Of a stretch of 32,428 nucleotides of DNA, positions 14,038 to 22,900 are shown piece after piece. Location: IMG/VR virus record IMGVR_UViG_3300025012_001072, positions 1-32,428 of that record, one strand, 5' to 3'. The notes under the pieces were generated by a model. The model saw only the letters and a program-made list of their open reading frames with translations. It ran no database searches and had not been told where the DNA came from. Position numbers and translations under genes: made by a program. Within the stretch, counting starts at the first letter, position 1, and every line of letters starts with the position of its first letter. The DNA comes from a virus.

Positions 14038-14525
14038 TGGCATTCTGGGAAAACATACTGGCCGGCGGGGTCGGTGAAATGGCAAAAGGGGTCGGCGCCC
14101 TGGCAAAGGACATCCGCACCGCCATCACCGGAGAAGAACCGCTGAACGCGGAGCAACGCGCCCGCCTCCAGGAACAACTGACGGCCATGGAAGCCGCCGC
14201 CATGAAAGCCGCCGCCGACTTCGATACGGCACAGATGACCGGCCAGGTAGAGATCAACAAGATCGAAGCCGCCAGCAACAGCCCTTTCGCCCGCAACTGG
14301 CGCCCGGCCGTCGGCTGGGTTTGCGTCTGGGGCCTGTTCTACACCTTCGGACTGAAGCCGATGCTTCCCTGGTGCGCCGAAGTCGGCGCTATCATCGTCG
14401 GCCGGGTCAGCGTCATTCCCCCCCTGCCGGAGATACCCATGGGCGACCTCATCGTACTGCTCGGCGGTATGATCGGCCTTGGCACCATGCGCACCGTTGA
14501 AAAACTCAAAGGAGGATCGAGATGA
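14037..14525 (+). CDS. Holin, 3TM type
   Basis: A 162-residue protein matching the 3TM holins first described for gene-transfer agents. An N-terminal charged helical region (about 1-80, with LNAEQRARLQEQLTAMEAAA) precedes the family block 'NSPFARNWRPAVGWVCVWGL' (near 81-100). Membrane-like segments follow at about 90-108, 110-130 and 135-152 (GDLIVLLGGMIGLGTM), and the basic end is VEKLKGGSR. It starts by overlapping the amidase stop, after GGAGGTGC. It would form membrane holes that let the signal-less amidase reach the wall. Confidence 0.82.
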   Translation: MAFWENILAGGVGEMAKGVGALAKDIRTAITGEEPLNAEQRARLQEQLTAMEAAAMKAAADFDTAQMTGQVEINKIEAASNSPFARNWRPAVGWVCVWGLFYTFGLKPMLPWCAEVGAIIVGRVSVIPPLPEIPMGDLIVLLGGMIGLGTMRTVEKLKGGSR

Positions 14526-14755
14526 AGATAACGTTCACCCAATACCGCGAACTAAAAAGCGGCCGCACCGTCAAGCCCGCCGACACCATGGAATCGATCA
14601 ACCCCGACGAAATCGCCGACATGCAGGCATACGTCAATAATGGCATTGCCATTGAGAACCGGGACTCGGGAACCGGGACTCGCAAAGCCCCCACGAATCC
14701 CGAATCCCGAATCCCGAATCCCGAAACCAAGGAGGTGACTACCGATGGCCCGTAA
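14522..14755 (+). CDS. Small hypothetical protein ending in repeat-encoded residues
   Basis: A 77-residue frame coupled to the holin by ATGA, with AAAGGAGGA upstream. The first 45 residues (MKITFTQYRELKSGRTVKPA, then ESINPDEIADMQAYVNNGIA) look like a genuine protein. From about residue 46 the sequence (ENRDSGTGTRKAP, then NPESRIPNPE) is the translation of a heptamer nucleotide repeat. The repeat has a period not divisible by three, so changes in copy number would change the frame. It overlaps the tail tube start by 11 bases. Confidence 0.55.
   Translation: MKITFTQYRELKSGRTVKPADTMESINPDEIADMQAYVNNGIAIENRDSGTGTRKAPTNPESRIPNPETKEVTTDGP
14655..14722. repeat. Inverted cluster of GGGACTC and (GAATCCC)4 heptamers
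   Basis: One arm (14659-14681) holds GGGACTCGGG and GGGACTCG. The other is four exact tandem GAATCCC units at 14695-14701, 14702-14708, 14709-14715 and 14716-14722. The arms are roughly complementary and could fold into a hairpin. This is the largest member of the dispersed repeat family here and it lies in coding sequence. Confidence 0.7.
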
Positions 14756-15830
14756 ACAATTCCTTGCCCTGAGCAAGCAGATCCTGCGCCACACCCTGGA
14801 CGAGACGCCAGCGTTTATATTTTACCCGGTGCAGGGTTCCCTCGAACCGAAGCCCGATTACAAGGAAGAGCCGACCAAGGAATGGCGCGGCGCCGATACC
14901 GCCCAAGGTGATGTTACCGACGATCGCACCTCGACTTCCTGGTCTTATCCGCTGGAAGCTCGCATTTACCCCTGTGCCGAACTGGTGGAGCTGGTCACCT
15001 TTCTGATGGGTGTGGCGCCAACTCCGGCAGGCCTGTCGGCTCCCAACGCCGCCGCCAACCGCTATATATTCTCGACCATTACCGAGATCTACGGCGAAGG
15101 CGCATCTCTGGAAGATCAGGCGCTGGCCTTTATCCCGAACACCGCCAAAGGTTCCACGACGTACAGCCAGAGTTTCCTTGGCGGCCGCCCCTTCGACGCG
15201 GAGCTTGCGTTTAAAGGCGGCGAAGCGGCCATGCTGAAGATGAACTTCAAGGGCGGCCCCTGGATCGGCGCACCGGAGCAGACCGAAACCGCCGGCATGT
15301 CCTTCACCGCGCTGAAGGCATTCCGCTCTGTCCCGAAACTCTACATCGGCACCGGCGCCACCCTTACCGGCACCGCCCCCGACTATACCGACTTTGTCCC
15401 CGGCACCATGAAGGCAGCCAAGCCCGACGATCTTACCATCAAGATGGAGCAGGGCTCCGACGACGTCTTCAAAATGAACGGCTACGACGGCCCCAGCGAG
15501 ACCGAGCGTAACGGCCAGTGGAAGATCACCATCGAAGGCACCTTCGACTTTTCGGATCCGTCCACCGGCTGGTCATCCTACGACGCATGGGTCGCCCGCT
15601 TTACCGGCGCCCAGTACGCCCCGGTCATGATCACCCTCGACGGCCCGGAAGTGCTCCCCAGCTGCGAAAGCCAGAAAGGGCACCTTGCCCTTTACCTGCC
15701 GAAAATGAAGCTGATGAACGAGCCGGTCGACCGCAAAAACGACGGCAGCAAGGACAAGGTAAAGTTCACCCTGGAAAGCCGGGTCGACACCGCTGTCAAC
15801 GTCTGCGCGTTTCTGAAGCTGATTCTTTAA
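14745..15830 (+). CDS. Phage tail tube protein
   Basis: A 361-residue protein preceded by an excellent AAGGAGGTGA (14728-14737). 'YPVQGSLEPKPDYKEEPTKE' early, 'YPLEARIYPCAELVELVTFL' (near 69-88), 'FLGGRPFDAELAFKGGEAAM' and 'NFKGGPWIG' match the two-domain tube family (Phage_tube_2). Alternating beta segments and a 'LTIKMEQGS' strand follow in the second half. It precedes the G/GT chaperones and the tape measure as V does in lambda. It would polymerise around the tape measure to form the non-contractile tail. Confidence 0.83.
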   Translation: MARKQFLALSKQILRHTLDETPAFIFYPVQGSLEPKPDYKEEPTKEWRGADTAQGDVTDDRTSTSWSYPLEARIYPCAELVELVTFLMGVAPTPAGLSAPNAAANRYIFSTITEIYGEGASLEDQALAFIPNTAKGSTTYSQSFLGGRPFDAELAFKGGEAAMLKMNFKGGPWIGAPEQTETAGMSFTALKAFRSVPKLYIGTGATLTGTAPDYTDFVPGTMKAAKPDDLTIKMEQGSDDVFKMNGYDGPSETERNGQWKITIEGTFDFSDPSTGWSSYDAWVARFTGAQYAPVMITLDGPEVLPSCESQKGHLALYLPKMKLMNEPVDRKNDGSKDKVKFTLESRVDTAVNVCAFLKLIL

Positions 15831-15937
15831 AACGGTGACCGGGTACCGGTTGCCGGTGAACGGTCAAATACAGAACCGGTTTTCAGGGGTCGGTTGTCCC
15901 GGTCCCTGATCACCGGTCCCATTCTTACGGAGGTTAC
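15831..15937 (+). repeat. ACCGGT/CCGGT-rich intergenic repeat
   Basis: This 107-base gap between the tube and chaperone genes is crowded with CCGG words: GGGTACCGG, TTGCCGGTGA, AACCGG, GTCCCGGTCCC and CACCGGTCCC. Several are mutually complementary, so a folded RNA is possible. It resembles other dispersed repeats in this genome in being confined to a gene junction. ACGGAGG near the end is the next gene's ribosome site. Confidence 0.5.
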
Positions 15938-16447
15938 ATGCTGGTCCCCAATATCAATTCAATTCACGAAATCACCCCGCCGGGCCTGTTCGGCAAGCTG
16001 TACAACCGGCAACTCCCCCCGGAAGAGCAGATCTACTTCCGGACACGCGGCGTCTCCTTCCCGGAAAAACTGCAGCACGACCGCGAAAAGGAAGCGCTCA
16101 GCCTCACGTGTGACCCGAAGGAGTATCGGGAAAAATGCACCGAGCTTGATCATGATCTGGCCCGTAAAAAGTTCGTCTCCCTGCATAACTATTTTACCCT
16201 GGCTGAAGACGGCACCCCCCGGCAGATCACCGACTTTGACGACTTCCTGAAAAACGCTGCTCCCGAAATGGTGATCTGGTACCTGGACGTTATCACCTCC
16301 GGGGAAAAACTATCGGCAGCGGAGCGGCGAAATTTTTTGCAACGGTCCGTTTCTCCCTCTGGATCTCAGCAAGGGGAAACGGCGACGACTGGGATTGCAG
16401 AAAGTGCGACTCTGACACAAGATCAGCCCGCAATTGCCACAATGTAA
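15938..16447 (+). CDS. Tail assembly chaperone G-like (unshifted product)
   Basis: A 169-residue protein between tube and tape measure, the position of lambda G. The acidic helical sequence includes 'PPEEQIYFRTRGVSFPEKLQ', 'YREKCTELDHDLARKKFVSL' and 'FDDFLKNAAPEMVIWYLDVI'. After the shift site the unshifted frame becomes Ser/Thr/Gln-rich (RSVSPSGSQQGETATTGIAE) and stops. G-type chaperones coat the tape measure during tail assembly. Most ribosomes would make this form; a minority shift at 16330-16339. Confidence 0.72.
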   Translation: MLVPNINSIHEITPPGLFGKLYNRQLPPEEQIYFRTRGVSFPEKLQHDREKEALSLTCDPKEYREKCTELDHDLARKKFVSLHNYFTLAEDGTPRQITDFDDFLKNAAPEMVIWYLDVITSGEKLSAAERRNFLQRSVSPSGSQQGETATTGIAESATLTQDQPAIATM

Positions 16448-16785
16448 AACGGCTGCTTCACCCTATCCTGCACGGTGACGAAGAATGGAACCGGCTGGTA
16501 CCGGCTGACTATCATGACCACGAGGTCCTCAAGATAGACAACCTGAAGTTTTTTGTTTGTCCCCGCAGCTACTGCTCTGCACGTTCATGGCAGATCCTTG
16601 ACCTGGTGATAGAAACCACCAGCGGGGAAACCGGCGAAGCGACACACCGTCCTTATCCAGGCAGTTGGCTGGAGCAACCGGCCTGGTACCGGGATGCGAT
16701 AAAAATAAGACGCAACGAACGCCTCAGCCAGTGGTTTTCCGACCTGATGGAAAAAGTACGAAAGGAACGGCATGGCCAGGGATAA
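15938..16785 (+). CDS. Tail assembly chaperone GT-like fusion by -1 frameshift
   Basis: Reading 133 codons in the first frame to 16336, slipping back one base and continuing from base 16336 gives about 282 residues, close to lambda gpGT. The shifted part includes FATVRFSLWISARGNGDDWD, a CRKC pair, 'RLLHPILHGDEEWNRL', 'FFVCPRSYC' and 'PAWYRDAIKIRRNERLSQWF'. It ends 14 bases inside the tape measure gene. The strong protein character of 16340-16785, with no start codon and no other gene there, is the main evidence. Two Cys pairs (CX2C, CX4C) may bind metal. The T part recruits tube protein in lambda; the same role is inferred here. Confidence 0.7.
16330..16339 (+). promoter_or_regulatory. -1 ribosomal frameshift site of the G/GT pair
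   Basis: AAATTTTTTG in the frame A-AAT-TTT-TTG contains two overlapping slippery heptamers (A-AAT-TTT and T-TTT-TTG) that allow re-pairing after a one-base backward slip. The -1 frame is open from here to TAA 16783-16785 and has no credible start of its own. Confidence 0.65.
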
Positions 16786-19144
16786 CGAAGTTACATCGAG
16801 ACTGGTGCTTGAGGGGGACGATAGCGATCTTCAGCGTTCCCTGACCAATGCGAATAAAGGTTTGACCGGGCTCGATACGGGACTCGCTACAGCCCGGACT
16901 TCGGCCCTTTCCCTTACGACAGCTCTCGGCGCCATCGGTATCGGTATCGGTACCCTGACGCTGTTTGCTACCAAAGCCGTCTCCGAGTTCATCGAGTCCG
17001 AGAACGCCATGGCGCAACTCGAACAGCGCCTGAAGTCTACCGGAGGCGTCGTTGGACTTACTTCTCAGGAGCTGGACGAACTCGCCAAGGAATTACAGAA
17101 AGTCACGACCTTTGGCGACGATGCAACTATAGCCGCTGAAGCGCTTCTTCTCACCTTCACCAACATCCGCGGCCCCGTCTTCAAGGATGCGATCAAGTCC
17201 ATCCAGGACATGTCTATTGCCATGGACCAGGATCTCAAATCCTCAACGATCCAGGTCGGCAAGGCGCTAAACGACCCGATAAAGGGGCTTACCGCCCTGC
17301 AACGGGTCGGCGTCATGTTCACCGAGTCGCAAAAAGAGCAGATCAAATCGATGGTGGAATCGGGCCAGGTAGCCGAAGCCCAGGGCATGATTCTGAGAGA
17401 ACTGCAAGTCGAGTTTGGCGGGGCCGCCACGGCAGCAAAAGACACGCTCGGTGGGGCGTTGAAGTCGTTGGGTAATGCGTTCGGCGATGCGCTGGAGGCA
17501 CTTGTTGGGGCGGGAACTGCTGACGGCGGACTTGTAGGCGGCATCAATGCGCTGACAGAAAGGCTCGAACAGGTCCCGGCAGTGATGATCCCCTTTCATG
17601 CCGAACTGGTTAGAGTGGCCATGCTGGCAGACAAGGCCGGCGGCTCTTTAACCCGCCTTGGCCATGACGCGTTAAATGTTGCTTCCGCTCTCGCTCTTGG
17701 CGATCTTACGCTGCACGGCAAATGGATGCATGAAAGGGCAAAATGGCTTGCCGAACAGAACAACCTTTATCTGAAAAACTACAAGGAAAATGAAAAACTG
17801 CTTCAGGATCTTGCAGATAGGGAGGCAGGGCTTAATTCCGGGGGATCATCACCTCCCCGTCGCACCGGCACCGGAGGCAATAACAGCAACTTAGGTAATT
17901 TAGGTGCAAGTAAATCCAAAGAAACTGAAAAAGAAGGACTGACCCCCGCAAAGCTTACAGAATGGATGGGCAGGTACTGGCAGGAAGATGGTGAACGCGA
18001 GTTCCTTTCCACCCTTGCCGAAGGCTCGGCCCTGTCGTTTCTCAACAGCCGCATGTCCGAAACATTCCTTTCGTGGAAACCCAAAGACCAGGCTTTCAGT
18101 CTGTCTGGCTCGGCAGAGGGAGGGTTCTCTCAGTCACTGGCCGAATCGGACGCATACCGGCAGAAGGAGGAGAAAGCGGAATTCGACCTTCAGATGCGCA
18201 TGAGGGAAATGTACGCGGAAACGGCCACTCAAAGGCTGTCGTTTCTTGGTCAAAACGAACAAGCACTTACCATGCAGTATGAATTTGAAAAGAACCGTGC
18301 ACAGGAAAAGCTGCAGTGGACTCTGGAGCAAACCTATATTGAGGAATCAGAAAAGGACCGAATCCGCCGCGAATTCAACGTAAGCATGCTGCAGATGGAA
18401 GAAGAAAAAGCCCAGCGCCTTGCCGAACTCTGGTGGAACAACTCACAGACGTATATCAATTTTACTCAACAAATGACGACCATGGGCCTACAGATGCTTT
18501 TCTTTGAAGAAGAGCAGAAGAGCCAGATCGGCAGGCGCATGCTTGCTACCTCAGTTCGGTTCATTGCCCAGGGCCTTCAGCAGTATATGTTTGGCAAAGC
18601 TAAAGAGCATGTGCTTAATGCCGCTGCTGCAGCCGGGCGCACAACTATGGACACAACCGCTGCGGTTGCAAACCTGGGGATTCTTGAAGCGCAATCCATT
18701 GCCTGGGCGGCATTCTTTTCGGCAATGAGTCTCAACCCATATGGAGGGCAGGCTTTCATTCCCGCAGCCGCAGCAATGACTGCTGTTGCCGGTGGAGCGG
18801 TACCAACCGCCTTGGCCTCTGTTGCTGCTACCGGAGCAACGTCAATTGCCACCGAACTTGGACTGGCCGCAGCCTGGGGCGCAGGTGGAATTGCAGCCGG
18901 CGCCCTTGGCGAAGCCGGCGCCTCAGCCATCGAGGGCGGCACTTCCGGCAGCCGCACCCCTGCAGGATACGGTGGGGGAAGCCCCGGCAGCCCGATCATC
19001 ACCCAGCCGGTAGGCACCGCCGACCAGGCACCCATACAGTTGACGGTCGTTTTCAACGGCAACGTCATGAGCCAGCAGTATGTTGACGAGTACGTCGTTC
19101 CTGGAATCAAGGACGCCCTCAACCGCGGTTACAGACTGAACTGA
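16772..19144 (+). CDS. Tail length tape measure protein
   Basis: A 790-residue protein starting after AAGGAAC. The N-terminal part (VTSRLVLEGDDSDLQRSLTN) is followed by a hydrophobic stretch (SLTTALGAIGIGIGTLTLFA, about 48-67). Then comes the block typical of prophage tape measures: 'SENAMAQLEQRLKSTGG', 'LLLTFTNIRGPVFKDAIKSI', 'QVGKALNDPIKGLTALQRVG' and 'MFTESQKEQIKSMVESG'. Long charged helices (about 480-560) and a Gly/Ala-rich hydrophobic end follow. By the usual 0.15 nm per residue rule the tail would be about 120 nm, which is an estimate. The hydrophobic regions may help DNA passage through the inner membrane. Confidence 0.9.
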   Translation: MARDNEVTSRLVLEGDDSDLQRSLTNANKGLTGLDTGLATARTSALSLTTALGAIGIGIGTLTLFATKAVSEFIESENAMAQLEQRLKSTGGVVGLTSQELDELAKELQKVTTFGDDATIAAEALLLTFTNIRGPVFKDAIKSIQDMSIAMDQDLKSSTIQVGKALNDPIKGLTALQRVGVMFTESQKEQIKSMVESGQVAEAQGMILRELQVEFGGAATAAKDTLGGALKSLGNAFGDALEALVGAGTADGGLVGGINALTERLEQVPAVMIPFHAELVRVAMLADKAGGSLTRLGHDALNVASALALGDLTLHGKWMHERAKWLAEQNNLYLKNYKENEKLLQDLADREAGLNSGGSSPPRRTGTGGNNSNLGNLGASKSKETEKEGLTPAKLTEWMGRYWQEDGEREFLSTLAEGSALSFLNSRMSETFLSWKPKDQAFSLSGSAEGGFSQSLAESDAYRQKEEKAEFDLQMRMREMYAETATQRLSFLGQNEQALTMQYEFEKNRAQEKLQWTLEQTYIEESEKDRIRREFNVSMLQMEEEKAQRLAELWWNNSQTYINFTQQMTTMGLQMLFFEEEQKSQIGRRMLATSVRFIAQGLQQYMFGKAKEHVLNAAAAAGRTTMDTTAAVANLGILEAQSIAWAAFFSAMSLNPYGGQAFIPAAAAMTAVAGGAVPTALASVAATGATSIATELGLAAAWGAGGIAAGALGEAGASAIEGGTSGSRTPAGYGGGSPGSPIITQPVGTADQAPIQLTVVFNGNVMSQQYVDEYVVPGIKDALNRGYRLN

Positions 19145-19154
19145 CGAGGCAGAC

Positions 19155-19916
19155 ATGATTTACAAACCAGCCTTCATCTACGCCAACTATCTCCCGACCG
19201 CCGCAGTGACGGCAACCGACACCGCTACCGGTTTCGACCCCGCCGACGTGCTGGAGCCGGTAGAGGATACCGGCTGGAAACCGACGGACGTTTCCGAGCC
19301 CAAATCATTGACCATTGACCTGGGCGTTTCGGTTCCGTGGGGCTGCCTGGCGATCCTCGGTGAGTACCTTAACGGGGTCACCCTGCAGGTGCTCGCTTCG
19401 ACTGACGACTTTGTCGGTTCCAGCGTCGAAGTATCCGCAGCAGCCGTGATCAACACCGGCACCTTTGTTTCCACCTGGAGATCCTTTACCGAACGGAACG
19501 AGCGGTATTGCCGCCTCATTTTCAGCGACATGGGCGCGTCGTTCGAGATCCACCATGTTGCCATCTGCCGCTATGATCAACTTCCCTACCTGAACGACGG
19601 CCATGACCCCAGCGTCATCCAGGCCACCGGCACCCACATGATCAGCCAGGCCGGCTACTACCTGGGCAGCAACCATCAGCGGACCATGAAACCGCTGTCC
19701 CTCGACTTCGGCCAGACTACGGCGGCCCAGTTCGTCAAGTTGCAGCGCTGGGCCGATGTTTGTGTGAACAAGATGCAGCCGTTCTTTTACGTGCCCGACA
19801 CCGGTCTTCCCGAATGCTGGTTTGGTTGGCTCGATGAGAAGTACAAGTTCGCCGCACCGAGTAAGGAAGGCGCCCGCCGTATTGCACCAATCCCATTCAC
19901 GACGCGGGTGGCCTGA
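19155..19916 (+). CDS. Distal tail protein with discoidin-like fold
   Basis: A 253-residue protein between the tape measure and the hub. Residues about 35-140 ('GWKPTDVSEPKSLTIDLGVS', then 'YLNGVTLQVLASTDDF' and 'RYCRLIFSDMGASFEIHHVA') have the pattern of an F5/8-type C (discoidin) jelly roll. The second half (about 170-250, 'YYLGSNHQRTMKPLSLDFGQ') looks like a tail-tip structural domain. Lambda has M and L at this location. The sugar-binding potential is inference. The stop overlaps the next start (TGATG). Confidence 0.65.
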   Translation: MIYKPAFIYANYLPTAAVTATDTATGFDPADVLEPVEDTGWKPTDVSEPKSLTIDLGVSVPWGCLAILGEYLNGVTLQVLASTDDFVGSSVEVSAAAVINTGTFVSTWRSFTERNERYCRLIFSDMGASFEIHHVAICRYDQLPYLNDGHDPSVIQATGTHMISQAGYYLGSNHQRTMKPLSLDFGQTTAAQFVKLQRWADVCVNKMQPFFYVPDTGLPECWFGWLDEKYKFAAPSKEGARRIAPIPFTTRVA

Positions 19917-22900
19917 TGCCGACAGATGCCTTTATCCAAGCAGCCAAGAAAGCCGACCGAAAGCCCGTAGCATTGCTGGCAATCGAAAGCGTCGACGCCA
20001 TCAAGGTCGGCTCCGATACCTATACCGACTGGCAGGCATCGAAAAGCGCCAGCAACCTGAATATCGAATACGAGCGCAACACCGTCTTCCTCACCACGGA
20101 TGGTGATGAGCCGTACAGAGGAACCTATGCCGCGCCGCAGATCTCAATGGGCGGCGCATATATGAACACCGGGTATACGGATGTTACCGTCTCAACGCCT
20201 GCAACCAACGAGCATGCTACCGTATTCACTGTATCAGGAAGGGTCCGTAACCGAGTTGTAGACCCGCCCCCTTATGAGTGGTTTAACAGGCAATTTACCA
20301 TGTGGTTGCAGGTTTCCTCTGATAATGGGGTTACCTGGGACGATATAGGCAGTTATGTTGTGCCGAAGCATCCCGACAACCTGTGGCTGATCTATACCAT
20401 TACCGGCACCGCCCCCCGCGGTTCCTATATTGCCCGGATCAAAACCACATATGTCAATTTACGTGAAATCGACTCTGAATATGAATACAACTTCATCGAA
20501 GTGTGGTTTGACACCTATGACTACCAGTACACCACCATCTACGCCACCGCTGGTAGCCTCCGCACCAAAACCCTGACCCTGGGCGAAACACCCGAAATCG
20601 ACAGCCACCTGGAGATTGACGACACCGTGCCGTCCGGGTGTTCCCTTTCGTATACGGCTCGGGGTTCTGACAACGGCACGGACTGGGTCGAACTCGGCCC
20701 AGTTGCCGACGGCGACGCCCTCGCCCCCTACCGAGACTATGATTTCGACGTCACCTTCGGGTCCAACACCATCGAGACGCCGCGCCTTATGGCTATTCGC
20801 GTCGTCGGCGGCAATTCGCAGTTCGACTACTACTCGACACATAAAGATTACCCGGTACAGGGCGCCAAGCCCTATATCGTCCCCGACAGCATTTCTTCCC
20901 TCACATCAAAAGTTGACCTGCTCGATTCGTCCACGGTGGGAGAGCTGAGCTGTCGCCTGTTCTGGCGCAAAAAAACCAGCGACATGATCGCCGCCGGCTA
21001 CCTGAAGAACAAGACCGTCATCAGCAAGGTCGGATACCTCGGGCTGGCCGAAGAAGATTTCGAGCCATACTTTACCGGGGTTTTCCAGGACTGGTCAGCG
21101 GACACCCAGAAAAAAGAATTCACCATCAAGACCTGGGACGTGCTGAAGAAGTTCAACCGGAAAATACCCGCCGAATCATATTTTTTTGACGAGACCGGGA
21201 CTAGGGTCAGCAGTCTTACCTACCATCTAACAGGCACCAATCAAGATGGTACGGTTGCCTATAGCAACATAATGCAGGTCATGCTGGACATTGCTGACCT
21301 CCTCGGTATTCCCGACCGGCTGATCAATCGTAGTTCTTTCACCGAGCTGCGCGATGGCGTACGCTCGGGTGCCGTCTGGAAGGTGAAACGGGAACTGTAC
21401 GAGCAAGCCGACGCGATGGAACTGCTTAATGAGTTGAGAATTTCTGCCGGGGTCTTTTTGATTCCGATGCCTGACGGCCGCCTGACGGCAATTCTCTACG
21501 ACGACGCATTGAGCGGGGAAACAGCCGGGCATATTGACGCGGTGCACCACGTTTTCGAACCGATAGAGGGGGGGCAGAAGAATCTTGCGACCCAGGCGGT
21601 CATCTGGCACCAGTTGATCTCCGGGAAAAGCGGCAATAGCCAGGAAGACTACGGCAAGGTGTTCGTCAAGGTTTTTTCGCGGGACATTGGAGAGCCGGAG
21701 CCGGTTGCCGTCATGGATATCTGGGGGGAAGGTTCCCCGGTAACAAAAGAGTGGCTTGATAAATGGGGCATGTCGCCGACAGCCCTTGCACAACTTGCCG
21801 ACCGCTTCGATGCTTGGTTCGGAGAGCCGCGTGCCACGGTCAAGGTCAAGGGACTTCCTCCTCGTCTGTCCGGCATGGTTCCCGGCAGAATAGTCGAGGT
21901 AGACAACCTGCAGCTGCCCTGCCCCGTTGCAAACTGGGAAGGGTACACCACCGGCAAAAAGTTTCTGATTCTTTCCAAGACCCCGGAACCGCTCAAGGGG
22001 ACATTCTCCCTGGAACTGTACGAAGTAGGGCCGACGACGTATGTTGCTGAGCCGAATTTCCCTTCATACCAGGTGTTCGACTTCTTCCCCGCAGTTCAGA
22101 ACCTCCAGGCCCGCGAGTGCGTCGTCCAACGCGCCGCCGGTCCGGTCGATCACATCATCGTCCTCACCTTTGACCAGCCGACCGACTTCCGCTACGGCGG
22201 CGCCGAGATTTATGTCAGCACCAACAGCGGCCCCTTTACCCCACTGTCCCCCGTTCCGTTTACTGTTCCAGGCGCAAAACATTGGATAGAGATACCGGTC
22301 GTCGTCGGCAGCGCGTACGACATCCGCGTCATCACCGTCAACGCCGCCGGACTGAAACAGAACATCGACTCCGCGCCGGCCGTCACCAAGACGACGAAGG
22401 GCATCTCCGAAGTCACCTACGCGCCGCCGGTGCAGACCCCGCCGACCGGTACGACAACGCCGCCAGTTCAGGACCGCGACCTTCCAGGGGTCGTCGTGGT
22501 GCCAACCGTCACCATGCCGCCGGTTTCCGGCCTGCAACTCTTTGGGCAGGGGAACAACACCGTCCTCACCGGCCGCGATGCAAAGATAACCTGGAACCGC
22601 TATTCGGCCCGGTATCAGACCGGTGCAGCCAGCGGACCAGCCGGCGGCACCGTCGACCTCAACGTCTTCTACACCGTCATTGTCCGCAACACCGACGAGA
22701 CCGTTCGCCGCCGAATATCGCCGTTGACTGTCAACGAATACGTCTACGACTACGAGCGCAACTACAACGACGGCACCGGCACCCCGGCCCGACAGTTCAT
22801 CGTCGACGTGATCGCCGACGACGGCAGAGGAAACGTGTCCGAACCGTCCCGGATCATCGTTTCCAACCCCGCCCCGGCAAAAATACCCAGCATCACCCTG

